DNA of 64,000 nucleotides from Salvator merianae (Eukaryota; Chordata; Lepidosauria; Squamata; Teiidae). The position numbers and the translations under genes were made by a program. Location of the stretch: contig QVOM02000116.1 of assembly GCA_003586115.2 (NCBI GenBank), positions 34,375,946 through 34,439,945 of the forward strand, written 5' to 3'. This document shows, piece by piece, positions 38,201 through 50,707 of the stretch; the stretch's first letter is position 1, and each line of letters starts with the position of its first letter. The notes beneath the pieces are model-generated. The model was not told the DNA's origin, made no database searches, and saw only the letters and a list, made by a program, of their open reading frames with translations.

Positions 38201-41049
38201 GCTACGAATACTTAAAATTACTCAAGTCTCAAATGAAAGCAAAGTACATCAAAATAAGCCAATCAGGCCTTGAATAGAGAGAAAGACAGCTGTGCATGAT
38301 ATAGTCATCCAAACTATTTGTATAACAAAGACTTTGGGCCAATCACTTTGGACTCTGTTTGGACTGTTTAGAGGGTACCACACATCTTGGCCAAGGGGTG
38401 CACTTAGCCGTCGTTTTGGGTCCCTGACGAGCAAGAGAAAGTGTGTAGGGCTTCACTGTAATGTATCTTTTCTGACTTAAAACAGCGATTTTTCTGTTAA
38501 CTAAGCTATCTTTTGACTCTTATCACTACAATTTGCTGCAATTAGTTTTCTTAGATATCTTGTATGATCTTTCATGGCAGGGGAAAATAAACCCCTTCTC
38601 TTCCAAAAAGACTCTGTCTGCTCATTGCCTTGTATCAAATGAACTTCAGCAGTTGCTGAATGAAGCAGGAAGGAGCAATGTAGAGGTGAGAAATGCAAGA
38701 ATGCAGGAAGTAATACCTCCTGTAATGTAACAGTGGAAAATGGTTAGCAAAATAACAAGATTGATAGGACCTGTCTATCAGTCAGGAGATCTTAATACAC
38801 CTACACTGCCAGTAACAGAAAAGGATTTTTGTTTTTGCTTGAAACCTGCTCTTCTACCAACTATCTGGAAGCTAATTACAGTCTGCTTTTCTGACTAGGA
38901 TAGTAATAATTGCTATATTCCTATATTATGGACCTTGCTTTAGACAGAGAATTGAAGGGTGGAAGGGAAGCTTAGTTCTCCTGAGGTAGAAAATAGGGAT
39001 TCTGCTGCCATGAACTCTCCTTTAGAGTTAGAGAAGTCCCCATTTCCCATTTTTTTCCATAAGCAAAAATGGTCAACGCAGTTTCTTGAAGTTGCCTTTA
39101 ACTATAAAAAACTGACTCATTTATTTGAAGGTGTGTCCGTTGAGGACAAAAGAGATGAAAGGAAATGGATATTTATAAGAATTGTGGAGGTTTGATTCTA
39201 GGTTGCAGTTGTTAATGCTTATATTTGTTCATTTGGACATGCCAAGTTTCATCCAGTATTGTTTAGTTGGTGCTCACTAAAGAGAATAAAAAGAACTAAG
39301 GAATGGAGTTCTGGTCATAGACTACCAGGGCAACAAATGATTTAGATTTATGTAATTGTTTTTCTAAGATGTGTTCCAACACATGTGCGGCACTGAAATG
39401 CTTGCCTTTTGAGAGATTAACATTGTAAGTTACAGAGATTTAGACACCTGATGTAAATGCTTCTAAATTAACAGCTGCATTGTGATATCTGCTATATATT
39501 TCTAAATACCTGTTAGATATTATTAGTTAGATGTAATTGATCTTCTGAGTGGAACACAAGGATGAATGCCAGTTAGCCACTACTACCAGAACTGACAACT
39601 GTTTAAAGTCAGTTTTTTTTTATCCCTGCTTCATTATGTACATCAGGAAAGTCATTTTTCTCTCTTCATAGGATAAAGACTTTTGTAGCTAATGAGTTAA
39701 TCCAAGTACACCAATCAGAACAAATTCATTCAGTATAGAATAATTCTTGCAGAGCACAAACTCCTCGCATTTCTTCTTATTGTTTCATTTTGTAATTAGC
39801 TATGTGTCAGTACTTTAGCTGTAACGACTTTGTTTTGATACATACAAAAATATTATTTTAGGCCATCAGCTTCAATTTAGAGTGAATTATATTCTGTTGT
39901 TAAAATCACATGGCTTCTAAATTTGAAATATGCATAGAATAGTTTTTATGTTTTGTTCTGAGGTCAAAATGAAACACAAAATAGCTTGGAATGTTCTGAT
40001 TGTTCGCTGTGGCTGAATCAATGGGAGAGCTTTTCTGGGTCACTCATTTCTTATCTCCAGGTTCTGCTTAGCACCCAACCTGTGAAAACTGACTAAAGAA
40101 AGTATTTCTTAAAATTATTTTTTCCCTCCCCTCATTGCCCAAAGAGGGGAGAGTAGAGGTAAAAGAGCTGCAAAATAATTAGGCACATACTGATTTCGAA
40201 TGCATTGGTTTTGTTCTGAATTTGGAACAGGCCATTTCCTTCATGTTCAGAACACCCTGTTCCAAATCGAAACATTCCAGATTTAGATCATTTTGCACAT
40301 AATATGTATGTAACAAATACATTTAGATGAATACATTTGCCTTTGCTCCAAAATAAACAAACTAAACACTTTGTATTTCATGCCAGCTTGTTTGCTAGTT
40401 ATAAATTTCTCTTGATAAAACACATTCATCCAACTTATTCGCTCTTGAGTAATTTTGTGTTTCTGAGATAAGGTAATTATGATCATGGATTATTTTTTCA
40501 GGATTTCTTTGTTTTGCTATTTTTATCAAGAAAATACTTTTGCAGTACATTATGTATTTTGTATCTCAGTATTCAGCAATCAAATTATACTATTTGCTAA
40601 TTTTGCTTTACATGTAACATTTTATCAGAATAAAGGAAGGATAACGGAGTTACATAAATCTTTTGTAAAATTCTCAGTGTCTAATTTGACATCTACCTTT
40701 CTAACTAATTCTTTGATTAAAATGAATCTATTTTGTAGTCTGGTCTAAATATTGAATTCTGTCTGTTTAAGGAAAATTAATCAGATGAGACTTCTGCATA
40801 CACTGCAAATCTTCAATCATGAAATTATAGAATAAATAGTTTTTTAAAAACCATCAGTTGTTTGTTTGTTGCCTGCCAAAATGATAGTTTTGGAGAAGAA
40901 AATTTGCAATACTGAAAAACAGAGGAAATTCTTAGACCTTTTTTATGCAGCAATCTCATGTATATAAAAGTAAAAAAAAATATGGGACTGAATTTTAGGT
41001 CATACTCTTCATTCCTAAAACCCAGCATATTTTCTATACTCCCCTTAAC

Positions 41050-42345
41050 TGTCCATTGGCACTGGAGTTAGCTCACGTTCAGTTGTTTGTCGCTGTTATA
41101 GATTTTAGGTTTTGGCACTAATAAGGTGAGTAGAGCTGTTGACATGATCGTTCCCAAATGCCCTTGGAGATCCTTGTAAGGCACCCTGGTATAGTGGGAG
41201 CTGCATGTGATTAAGTGGGAGGGTTGATAGCTAGAGTGCAAATGGTGCAAATCCTGCCGTGAATCTGACTGAACACAGGTAAGAGCACACTATTGTGCCT
41301 ATCACATTTTGGTGGTAACAGTGAAGAAGATGTACTTCTCTGCCTCCATTGCTTCCTTATGTGATTGTCCAGCAGAGCTGTCTGGGTGGTTAAAGGACTA
41401 TTATCCTCTAGCCTCAGTGATCCAGGTATGCCACTATCAGAGTCATACTGTGAAAAGTTGGAAAGGTATTTCCAAGATAAAGTCACTCAGATTCACAGGG
41501 AACAAGACTGCACAGTCAGAAATAATCTCATGGAGGTGTCCAGAGGACCATTTTGGATCTGAGGAAGTGGACAAGCTGCTTGCAGGGTTTCGGGCAACTA
41601 TTTGTGTCCTTGAGCTTTGTGCATCATAGCTAATAAAAGCTAACTGAGGGGATATGACCAAGTGGGTCCAAGGAGTGATAAATGCCCTTCTGTGGGAGGC
41701 AGAGGTGCAAGTGGCATACAAGGAACGTGTGGTCTACCCCCTCCTTAAGATAACCTCCCTGGATCCAGAGGTATTAAGCAGCTTCTGTCTAGTCACTAGT
41801 ATTCCCTTTTGGAGCAAGGTATTGGAGAGAATGGCGACTACCCAGCTGCAGGCAAGCTTAGAGGAAATGGATTATTTTGACCCATTTCAATCTGGCTTCA
41901 GGCAAGATTATGGCACTGAGGTTGCCTTGGTCACCTTGGTAGATGACTTTTACTGGGAGAGGGACAGAGGCAATGAAATCCTGTTGGTTTTCCTGGATCT
42001 CTCAGCAGCCGTCAATACTATCAACATGGTATCTTGCAGGAGTGATTCAGGAGATTGGGATGAGAGGCGCTGTTTTACAGTGGTTCTCTTCCCATCTCTG
42101 AGATAGCACTTGGTGAGACTTTATTGGAAGGCTAATATTATATGGTTTTCAGTGTCTGGTTAAAACATACCTCTTCACGCAGGTCTTCAGTGGTTAGCTT
42201 CCCTATAATCCTGCTTGCAGGAGAGGGAGAGTGTTTAAATTATATTTTAACTCTTATTAATTTTATCTTTTTCCTTTTTGTAACCTGCCCTGGGACCCTT
42301 GGGTAAGGGCAGGATATAAATACTATAAATAAATAAACTCAGAAT
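41050..42345 (+). mobile_element. L2 LINE, sense, internally deleted
   Basis: The only long sense L2 copy. 41150-41420 is the region before RT (CAAATGCCCTTGGAGATCCT, AACACAGGTAAGAGC, GCAGAGCTGTCTGGGTGGTT). 41654-42040 is RT: VVYPLLKITSLDPEVLSSFC, SKVLERMATTQLQASLEEMD, DPFQSGFRQDYGTEVALVTL, VDDF, ILLVFLDLSAAVNTIN. The catalytic block LDLSAAFDTI reads LDLSAAVNTI, so the Asp is lost. After about 42030 the YxDD half is deleted and the sequence jumps to the 3' part. It ends with CTGCCCTGGGACCC, GGGTAAGGGCAGGATATAAA and a TAAATAAATAAA tail at 42341. That 3' end is the mirror image of the antisense tails elsewhere in the window. Confidence 0.85.
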
Positions 42346-42594
42346 ATTATAAGCTGCAACACAGTTTAATTTTGAAATTAAAGAAATCCTAAACAGCCCT
42401 GTAACAACATATCTTGATGTATGGCAGATTCAACATAAGAGACACATGTAAAATTTGTTAGATTATAAGCAATTAACTTTGCACATGAATAGTAGCCACT
42501 TCAGCAGTGTTTTGTAGGCTTGTTTTCCGAGGAACAATAAAAAAAAAAATCTTAAAAAATCCTTTTATTCAGCAACCTTTGTTAAAGAGTGCAG

Positions 42595-42685
42595 TACTGA
42601 ACAGTACTAATTTACTTGGAAGTTAAGCCCTCTGAACATGGCGAGACTTCAAGTGAATGTGCATAGGATCATATTGCATGATTAC
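42595..42685. repeat. Palindrome-style dispersed repeat, copy 1
   Basis: AATTTACTTGGAAGTTAAGC, GAACATGGCGAGACTTC, then GTGCATAGGATCATATTGCA. The TTACTTGGAAGTTAAGCCC and TGTGCATAGGAT boxes match a very common reptile repeat. A second copy is at 49738-49832. Confidence 0.5.
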
Positions 42686-43444
42686 AATCATAGTGAAGAT
42701 TATATTCCTTGTACTTGCTGTTATAAAGACAGATAATATATTGAGGCCTTGGAGAGAGGAATGGCTTTTCAGGTTTTATTTATTTATTTTGAGGGTAGGA
42801 TTGGAAATTTGGGGAACAATTGAAATATATTCAAAATCTACTGATATTATATATCTAAATCATTTTATAGAAATGATTTAGAAAATGATAGAAAAGTTCG
42901 TTGTTTGACATACTGATAACTTATGAATCTTTTAGAATGAGTGGAATTGTACGTGAACTTAATTGGTACCAGATTTTCCTTCTGAGGCTTTGTTACTGTA
43001 AGATGAAGGATAGGATTGACAGGCTTTTCTAATTGTGATAGATTTTGGAGATGGAGTGTTGCTAATATTAATTAGTGGGAAATGGAAGTCAGGAGTAGTG
43101 GTTTTGTGCTCATTTCAGTCTTGTTGGTCTTTAATAGCCACTAGAAGAACAAGATTTTAGATTAGGTAGGCCTTTGGCCCAAGCTGCTATGGTTCTTCTT
43201 ATATTTTTATACGTACTTTGTTTTCTGTGCCTTTGTCTTTTGTTGACACTAAGCATCCTTGCATTCTTGGTTTATCAGTTTGCTCACTGATAGGATTTTT
43301 TCTTCTGATTGGTGTGGACACTGCTGTTCTACTTTCCTCCTTGATGCATCCTGCGTTTCCAGGTGTGAAAAGTCTAGAGCATTGATGAAACCTTTTCCCT
43401 ATGATGCTTTCTTTGCTCCCTTCTCACTCTTCTCTAAGCATGAA

Positions 43445-43580
43445 AAATGTATTTATTTAATTAAATTTCTATAGCTGGATGACTCACAATAAAAATACAT
43501 TAAAATGTACTAAAAATCCCATATATGGGGGGAAAAACCCAATGAAAACTATACTTAAAGTAAGACAAAATCAGAACAGC
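43445..43580 (-). repeat. L2-type LINE tail, antisense
   Basis: TGTATTTATTTAATTAAATT, ATAGCTGGATGACTCACAAT and an A-rich stretch with repeated AAAATACATTAAAATGTACT. Same layout as the other antisense tails but more decayed. Confidence 0.45.
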
Positions 43581-44780
43581 CCTTCTTACATACAGTATTA
43601 ACTATCTTGGCTCATTTGCACAAATGTCTTTGTTGTGGATGCAAGGAGAAAGTAGAGGACCCCTGTTTATGTTACACAAGAATGAGATGCAGCATAGAAT
43701 GACTTGTGAACTGAGACGTTTTTAGAAGAGCTCAAGACAATTAGGAAATTTGTTGATACAGTGGATTGAAAAATTTCACATGTATTGTTCGTTTTCTCTA
43801 TTTCTTTAAATTTTATTTGTTCTTTTTCTCTATTTTTAAAGGATTTAATGAATGTATATTTTAGTTATGAAAATGTTATATACAGTATTTAAATTGTGAT
43901 GCTTGCTTTATTAAATTTATAGATTTTAGCAAAAATGTTATTTTGAAAAGGATCGGACGCCTCATCCTGAAATTTAACAAAACATTGTTTTTAAGGTTTT
44001 TTAAAATTAGTTACAGAGATTATTCTCTTTCAGTAAAAATGTTTAAGGGGATGCACAACAAATAAAAGATATTAATAAAAATCAAGTACAAGGATATATT
44101 ATACAAAAATGCTTATACAGAACTCAACAACTTCCTTTTCTAGTGGCAGACCCTCTATTCCCTTGCAAGCAAATGCCTATAAAAGGCAGTTAATATGTGT
44201 TTAAGAGGTCTGTTTCTATAGCACATTTATAGACAAGAGAACATAGTTTCAGCCTTAGCAAAACTTTGAAGATAATAGTGATTGACATATGCTCTCTTTT
44301 CTCCTTACCGTGTATAGACATCGTAGAAGGGGGAAAAGATAATGTGGTTGCATTCTGCCACTTGCATTATCTGAACATCTGTATAAGATTGATAGGATTG
44401 GGGGCTTTCTCCCATATACTCTAAACATAACAGGTCTGTGAGGTTCTGATGTAGACATTTGCCCCCTTCTTCATCCTCTCAAACACCCTTTGAATTTGGC
44501 AGTGGCACCACAAGAAAAAAAACCCTCATTAGTAAAGTAAATATGCCAAGGTGCAGTGGTTTGGTGGCTGTACAAATGACAAGATTAATCACTTAATCAA
44601 TAGAAAAAAGTGAGAACCTCTCTCCAACAGCTTATCACCATGTATATGTTTCGTATGTAGTATGTGATTTGTGTACTTTTTCATTTAAACACTGAAAAAA
44701 TCATTTTGCATAATCTTGGTGAACGATAAAGATTATAAGCCTAATGTTGCATTTTATTTTGCTTCCATCATGTTTTTTAG

Positions 44781-44876
44781 AAATACAAAGAAAAGGATAA
44801 ACATAAACAAAAACACAAGAAGCAGTCAGATTCTTCACCATCTCTGGTTCCTTCTCTCACTGTAACTACAGAAAAA
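44781..44876 (+). CDS. MLLT10: MLLT10 exon: Lys-rich linker, part 2
   Basis: 96-nt exon, again 32 codons and phase 0 on both sides. The acceptor is TGTTTTTTAG and the donor AAA|gtgagt. It reads KYKEKDKHKQKHKKQSDSSP then SLVPSLTVTTEK. The alternating Lys/charged run is typical of AF10 and continues the linker of the preceding exon. The segment after KHKKQ (SDSSPSL) is the least conserved part against mammalian AF10 as I remember it, and the VPSLTVTTEK end is conserved. It is separated from its neighbours by 14.2 kb and 5.6 kb of intron. Confidence 0.96.
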
Positions 44877-45069
44877 GTGAGTGTGTTTTCTCACCACGTT
44901 TGTTGGAAAGGCGTTTACATTCTTGGTTTATCTTATTTGACAAAACAACTGTGATTTTAAGTATCTGTCGTGTTATAACTTTGAGTTTTAAAATATATAG
45001 TACATTATAATATTTCAACTGTTAAACTATTTTCAGTGCGATTGTGTTTATAATATTCTTTATGCTTTA

Positions 45070-45142
45070 ATACAAATGTGTTGTGTAAGCCACTTAGAGA
45101 ACTTTATTGGATGGCTGTACAAATAAATAAATAATGATAATT
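45070..45142 (+). repeat. LINE 3' tail, sense
   Basis: GTAAGCCACTTAGAGAACTT, then GGATGGCTGTACAAATAAAT ending in AAATAAATAAAT. This is the sense-strand layout of an L2-type 3' end. Confidence 0.5.
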
Positions 45143-46034
45143 CTGGTAATTAGTTTTTTTCCCTTTACTACAGTTAATATGTAAATGCTTATTGGTAAGG
45201 TTTCTGTAAATGTGAGATTACAATAATTAACTAATAATTTTAGTTAAGATCCTTAAAATCAGTAGTATTTAGACTTCTTGTTGCTTGAGTAGCTTGGGTT
45301 TTCTCCTCTGTTTTCTCCAGCTTGCATGCATCTGGGAATATTTCTAGCACAGTCTCTTTAGTTTGATAGAAAACATATCTCACCTGGACTTCTTCTGATT
45401 TGCATGTCATTTGTAGTTATATACCAGTGTCTTTTAAAATTAACTTAACTGATGTGGAAATAACCTTGACGCAATCTGTAAGCAGAAGTATATTTTAAGA
45501 TCGTATCCATAGGAGTGTTCTGTACCCAAATGATTTGTGAGGGATAGGTTAAGATGTTTTCCTTCACTGGTATAAGAAAACAAATAAAAATATTAGGTGC
45601 TAACAATAATACTCAATTTCCTTTTTGTCTGAATTTATATTTCATGAACTTGGCTTTTGGTTTCAATAGCCAGAAGGTCTTAGTATTCAGTAGATCTTGG
45701 AAGGAAAGAAGCTTCAGTATTGACATTCATAAATTCATTTTAAGTGGAAGATTTCTAAGTTTCTTTAAAAACTTTGCTGCTTTATGTATATCTACACATC
45801 TTTTGAAAACCTGAAGAAGCCTAACTACTGGGACTTGCAGAATTCTTAACAGCCTATGAGCATATTAAATGTACAAAATTAAGAAATAAAGAAATAGCAT
45901 GATAATTAATTTCCCTCTAGTATCCAATTTTCAAGATTAGTACTTTCCGAAGATTAGTAATATATGTATGCTTCCTTTTTAGAATTTAGGAATATAGATT
46001 TTTATTTTTATTTTCTTAAATTCATGCATTCTCT

Positions 46035-46046
46035 CCCCCCCCCCCC
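46035..46046. repeat. C homopolymer tract
   Basis: Twelve consecutive C residues after CTCT. Prone to sequencing and assembly length errors. Confidence 0.9.
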
Positions 46047-46274
46047 GTCATTCGTGATTTGGCACATGGGCAGAAGAAAATGTATTACTACTCTTAGACT
46101 TTTGGTATGGGGGGAACATAAATGCCAATAAATAAAATAAATTTGTGTTCAGAAAAATGAGTGCCATGTTCCAATCCTTTAAGAATTGAATCATCTTCAT
46201 TAATATTTGTGTAATAATACTGATTTTCATTTTCTGACAAATATATTTCTTTGGATAGTGAACAGTTAATGGAA

Positions 46275-46700
46275 TATAAGTGATTATTTATTTATTTGTT
46301 TATTTGCATTGTTAACCTAGCATATAACTAGAGGTCTCAGGCCAGGTTATAACAATACAAAACAGAATGTAAAATACATATACTAAAACAGTAACAGTTC
46401 CTGAAAGTGGGAAGGGGAAGTTGTTTCCTTAGCGAAAAGCAAGGGTAAATAGATGCATCTTCACTGCTCTCCTAAAGATGTAAAGTGAAGATGCCTTAAC
46501 ACACCTCTGAGGGAGGAGAGTGTTCCACAGTCTGGGGGACACCACTGAAAAGGCCCTGTTGGGTGCCCACCCCTCTAGCTACAGAAGGTGATTGTACAAT
46601 CAAGAGGATCTCATCTGCAGATCATAAGCCACAGCTATTTGGGGCCCAAGCCGTTTAGGGCCTTTTAGCTCTTTTAAGACTGGTATGATATACATCCATC
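46275..46700 (-). mobile_element. L2-type LINE 3' fragment, antisense
   Basis: ATTTATTTATTTGTTTATTT, then TAGAGGTCTCAGGCCAGGTT and an A-rich stretch. Then come GAGAGTGTTCCACAGTCTGG, CACTGAAAAGGCCCTGTTGG and GGGCCCAAGCCGTTTAGGGC. These boxes occur in the same order as in 17280-17965 and 32990-33675. Confidence 0.75.
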
Positions 46701-48607
46701 CAGCAGTTCCCGTCAGCAGTCAAATAGGATTTGTCCTGTTTGGAAAACTAAAAACAAATATAGTTACCAAAATAGACATTATTTATTTAAATGCATATAT
46801 CCTTTAGAAACATTCTACTGTATGATCTAGATTTACTTGGATAAGATTGGAAACAAGGTGTAGTCTGCTAAATCATTCAAATTTATTTAAGCACCTGCAC
46901 TCAAGTACTTTGCAGAAGGATCAAAGAACCAAAGAATCAAAGACTCCCTAGATAAGGGTTGGGAATATTCAGATACTCCAATCAGATAACATGAAGGAGC
47001 TGTTAGTTTAAGAAAGGAGATTCTGCACATACCTTGCCAAACAAATAGGTTGAGTCAGCAGTGGGGGAGTAGAAATCCTTTAAGGATAAAGTAAGTTTAA
47101 ACATTTTTTTTCCTATTGGTACAGGAAGGGAGTAGGATTACTTTCTGTCAAACTTTACAAAAAGCTTCCACCAGCAATGGGACAACAAGAAGGGCTGCTA
47201 TCTTAAATGCAAGAGCTGACTGATACAGGAAAAGATAATGTTTCAGTTACTTGGTTTCCGTAATGTTAAGGGCTTTGTATGTCATTATTAATGTCATGAA
47301 TTGTTCTTGGCAGCTAATAGAAAATGGTGATTCTTGTCCTGTCACCCCTGTGAAGCAGGGTAGGCTGGCAAACACCATTACTTGTCTTCCTTTGAGGTAG
47401 CCCGTTGCCATTTTCATTTTGATAATCTTACCTCCTAACACAGAACCAATTCAGGCTTTTGGTTTGTTCCTCTGACACTTTTTAATTCCTTAACATCTTG
47501 TGAATATGGGCAAAAGCAGTCATAGACCTGTAAAGGGAAGCAGATTTCTGCAGCGTAACTTAGGCACAACTGTAGCATTCTACAGTTAATTAAGAACAAA
47601 ACAGGGAGGTTAAGAAATACAAAATTGCTTTTAAAAGAGAACTAGCTTCCTTCTGACTTTTGGAACCCTAACTCTCTACAGCATCTTTGGTCTTACAGAC
47701 TGCTTAGCCTGAGTTTCCATGAATAAGGTCACATCCTGACCATCTTCCTATCTAGTGATGATTTTTTTTTCCTTTCCGGTATAAATGAGGTTATAAGAAT
47801 ATACCCCCAATTGGAGGATTATATTCAAATTCTCCATTCAGAGGATTGAGGTTGCTGTTAAGATTCAGGAAGTCTGCATTTAGCTTGAATACCCTTTGTT
47901 GAGATAAAAGTGAGGCAGGGATTCGCTTTCCTTGGAATTACTAATTTCAGCTGGGCTTCTAACCATAATAGAAGAATTACTGCTGCGCACTATTTACTGT
48001 GCAGCTTGACCTACAGCCACAAACATGACCAAATGCCATCTTGCCACATGTCATTTTGGCTGGCTGCAGTGTGTCAGACGGACACCCAGTCTGAAATAGC
48101 ATGTCTTTCTCATGTCTCTGTGACGGTGGATTGGCAACATGCATATGCACTAGTGTGACTCAGAGGTCATGAAAGCATATGCCTGTTGCTATCTTAAGAC
48201 CATCTGATCACAGAAGATAAGACAGCATACTCAATTGTTCTGAGGAGGAAGAGCAGCAGCTGCTGCTAACAGTGACAACAACAACAGCTATTCTTGTTAA
48301 AAATAAATCATTTGATACCCAGTGGCTACTCCCAATCAGGTGAGCTGCTGTGCTTTGAAATTGTTATAACTTCCAAACAATTTTAAGGGCAGTCCCATGC
48401 ATAATAAATGGCTGTAGTCCAGTCAGATGATTGCTGCTGTCCAGATCATATGTGTCAGCAAGGGGGTATAATTAGCAAACTATCTGAAGATAAAAAAGAG
48501 TAGTCCCAGCCACAAATGTTGATCTCTCAAATTAGTTGAATTCTTTCTGTACACTTCTTAGCATGCATGCAGTTAGAGTAATCAAGTGGTGTTAGGTAGT
48601 ATATATT

Positions 48608-48611
<4 letters not shown>

Positions 48612-48642
<31 letters not shown>
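48612..48642. repeat. (CA)n microsatellite
   Basis: About fifteen uninterrupted CA units, followed by CCCCTCCCTC. A small frame running through it is a repeat artefact. Confidence 0.95.
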
Positions 48643-48644
<2 letters not shown>

Positions 48645-49737
48645 CTCCCTCATCTTTTTTGTGTTCCCCAACCATGGACTAAACAGTATGCATAGATTGT
48701 CAAATGTAATATGCATTTGTCAAATAATAAACATTTTCACTAAACAGTGCCTGCAAACACTGGTGAGCACTTTACATCCTTTTAAACGAGAGTTTATGTT
48801 ACAGTTCTGTTTAAAATACCCCACTTAGTTTCCTCTTCTTCCCAGTAAAGAGTTTTCTTTACTGACTCTTGACCTGAACTAGGTCATCCATATCACATGC
48901 AAGGGAGATGGAGATCAGCCTAAGGGAAGAGAGCCAAAATTGCATCACTTACACCCAAGTGGGTGGCACCAGAAAGCTCAGATAATAAGGTTTGCAGAAA
49001 TACAATATGAGGGCAAGGAGAGAGCAGAAATAGACTGTGCTTGTTTTGTTTTTAAGCATCTTTTACCTTGGTGGTTCCCATCCTAAGGGGACATGTGAAA
49101 TTCCAAACAAATATTATGGGTAGAAAGTCAGAAAATCCCATTTTAGATTTAGTTGAATGTTAAGATTTTCAAGGAAGGCTCTGCTGGTAGTGCTGTTACA
49201 CTGTTGTGCATGGAGTGGCAACACAGACCGTAGCCTGTCTTTGGTGTCTGTTTAAGAAGCATTTTTCCCTTTGGTCATTAATTTTTTCCCCTTTAGAGTG
49301 CTCTGCTATGCCTTTGGAATGGTTTAGTTAGCTCCATTCCCAGTCTTCTATCCTCATGCTCAATTCAACTCCTTGCTCAATTGTTTACTGTCAAGATCTT
49401 TCCAAGGCGAGCAGCTGGCGCTGGGTATGTGGGAAAAAGGTTTGGATAGAGGCTGCTGGAAAGATCTAGGAGAAGTATGAAGCAAAGGCCGATCTTCTGG
49501 CCTCTGAGTTAAACCTTGTTTGTTTCATCTATTTTTTGCAGTTGTATATACTATAGGCAACATTGCCAATGACTTCAATTAAAGAAAAAAAAATCAGACT
49601 TGGTTCTAGGTTCTGTATAAGAGTTCAGCTGCTTGCTGTATTTCTTTATCTGTGAAGATCTTCAGGTTCTGGCTAAGGACTATGCTTTCTTTGCTTATCA
49701 GGTTATGCTTTCATTTATGTGTTGTAATCTTCAATAA

Positions 49738-49832
49738 TTTGGCTGCAATCCTGTACTGCTTTAGATAGGGATATATGCCATTAAATTCAATGATGCTTAC
49801 TTCTGAGTAGAAGTACAGAGTTGTACTCTTAG
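49738..49832. repeat. Palindrome-style dispersed repeat, copy 2
   Basis: GGCTGCAATCCTGTACTGCT, CATTAAATTCAATGATGCTT, ACTTCTGAGTAGAAGTACAG. Both ends carry partial complements of each other, as in the widespread reptile 'GGCTGCAATCCTA ... TAGGATTGCAGCC' repeat. Compare with 42595-42685. It could be a MITE-like element. Confidence 0.5.
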
Positions 49833-50451
49833 ACAGTATGATATTTAAGAAGGCAGTATAAAGTGGTTTTGTCATAAATAGCTTTTGTATTATAAATCCA
49901 TGTCAGTCAGGATTTTATACAGGTATATACAAGTGTCTGTTTACATGCTTCTTTTGTTTTCTTGGTAGTTTTTCACATGGTCATGCCTTATTTGAAAATG
50001 AAAGGCAAGAAAGAATAAGCTTGTTCAACACATTGTAAAAGCAATTTCAGCAAGAACTAGTGTTTGGAAAATTATGTGACAGTGATAGCGTTTAGTAAGC
50101 ACATGCATCTTGAATAAAATGTAAAGATGTGTTAGTACGTGCAAGTCCAGAGTAAATGACACAATCTGCTGCTTGCAAAACTGACTGCTGATATCTTGGT
50201 TGATATTGCTAGTAAAAATGCATTTAAAATACATTTCAATAATTTTAATTCTGTGTATGATCAATTCTTCTTCATGGCAATTTAACCTTATTTAGAATTA
50301 TGTTTAGCTTCCTTTACATGATTTTAAATTTTTAGGAAACACTGCCTTGTTTCTGAACTGAATTTTTAAAAAATCTCTTTTGGAATACAGCTAGGTCCTT
50401 GTGGTCTAACTGACTCTTTCAACTTCCTCTTTCCTTATTGGATGCTGTTAG

Positions 50452-50707
50452 ACTTACACAAGCACTACCAACAACTCTATGACAGGATCGTTGAAGAGGC
50501 TTGAAGATACCACAGCTCGCTTTACAAATGCAAATTTCCAGGAAGTATCTGCACATGCTTCAAGCGGCAAAGATATTTCAGAGGGCCGAGGTTCAGACAG
50601 CAAAGGGAAGAAGTCTGCGAGTCATAATTCAGGGCAGCGGGGAAGAAAGCCTGGTGCTGGAAGGACCCCTGGAGCTACAGTATCAGCACCTTGTACTTTT
50701 CAACAAG
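50452..50707 (+). CDS. MLLT10: MLLT10 exon: conserved linker with RGRKPG AT-hook-like motif
   Basis: 256-nt exon between GATGCTGTTAG and CAAG|gtatta, phase 0 in and phase 1 out. It encodes 85 full codons. It begins TYTSTTNNSMTGSLKRLEDT, continues TARFTNANFQEVSAHASSGK, and ends with a Gly/Arg/Lys-rich tract. The motif RGRKPG (bases 50638-50655) resembles an AT-hook core of basic residues around Gly-Arg, so minor-groove DNA contact is possible (inference). The SLKRLEDTTARFTNANFQEV block is near-identical across AF10 proteins and clearly separates this gene from unrelated PHD proteins. No break seen. Confidence 0.96.

Larger units (their letters stand above)
30591..44780 (+). other. MLLT10 intron, 14.2 kb
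   Basis: Largest intron in the window, between the two 96-nt linker exons. It holds a (TATG)n tract, nested antisense L2-type LINEs (32990-35200), one sense L2 copy (41050-42345), a palindromic repeat (42595-42685) and an antisense tail (43445-43580). I see nothing assignable in 30600-32690, 35210-41040, 42690-43440 or 43590-44770. Small frames in these parts (for instance 37445-37801 minus, 38959-39195 plus) match no family I know. 43100-43215 may be a worn CR1-like 3' end. Confidence 0.8.
44877..50451 (+). other. MLLT10 intron, 5.6 kb
   Basis: Intron between the second linker exon and the RGRKPG exon. It holds a short sense LINE tail (about 45070-45142), a C-tract (46035-46046), an antisense L2-type piece (46275-46700), a (CA)n tract and a palindrome-style repeat (49738-49832). 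I see nothing assignable in 45150-46020, 46710-48600 or 48650-49730. Confidence 0.85.

Noticed and set aside
48586..48828. 80-codon frame through the (CA)n tract
   Set aside because: Encodes a Thr-His repeat from the microsatellite; artefact.
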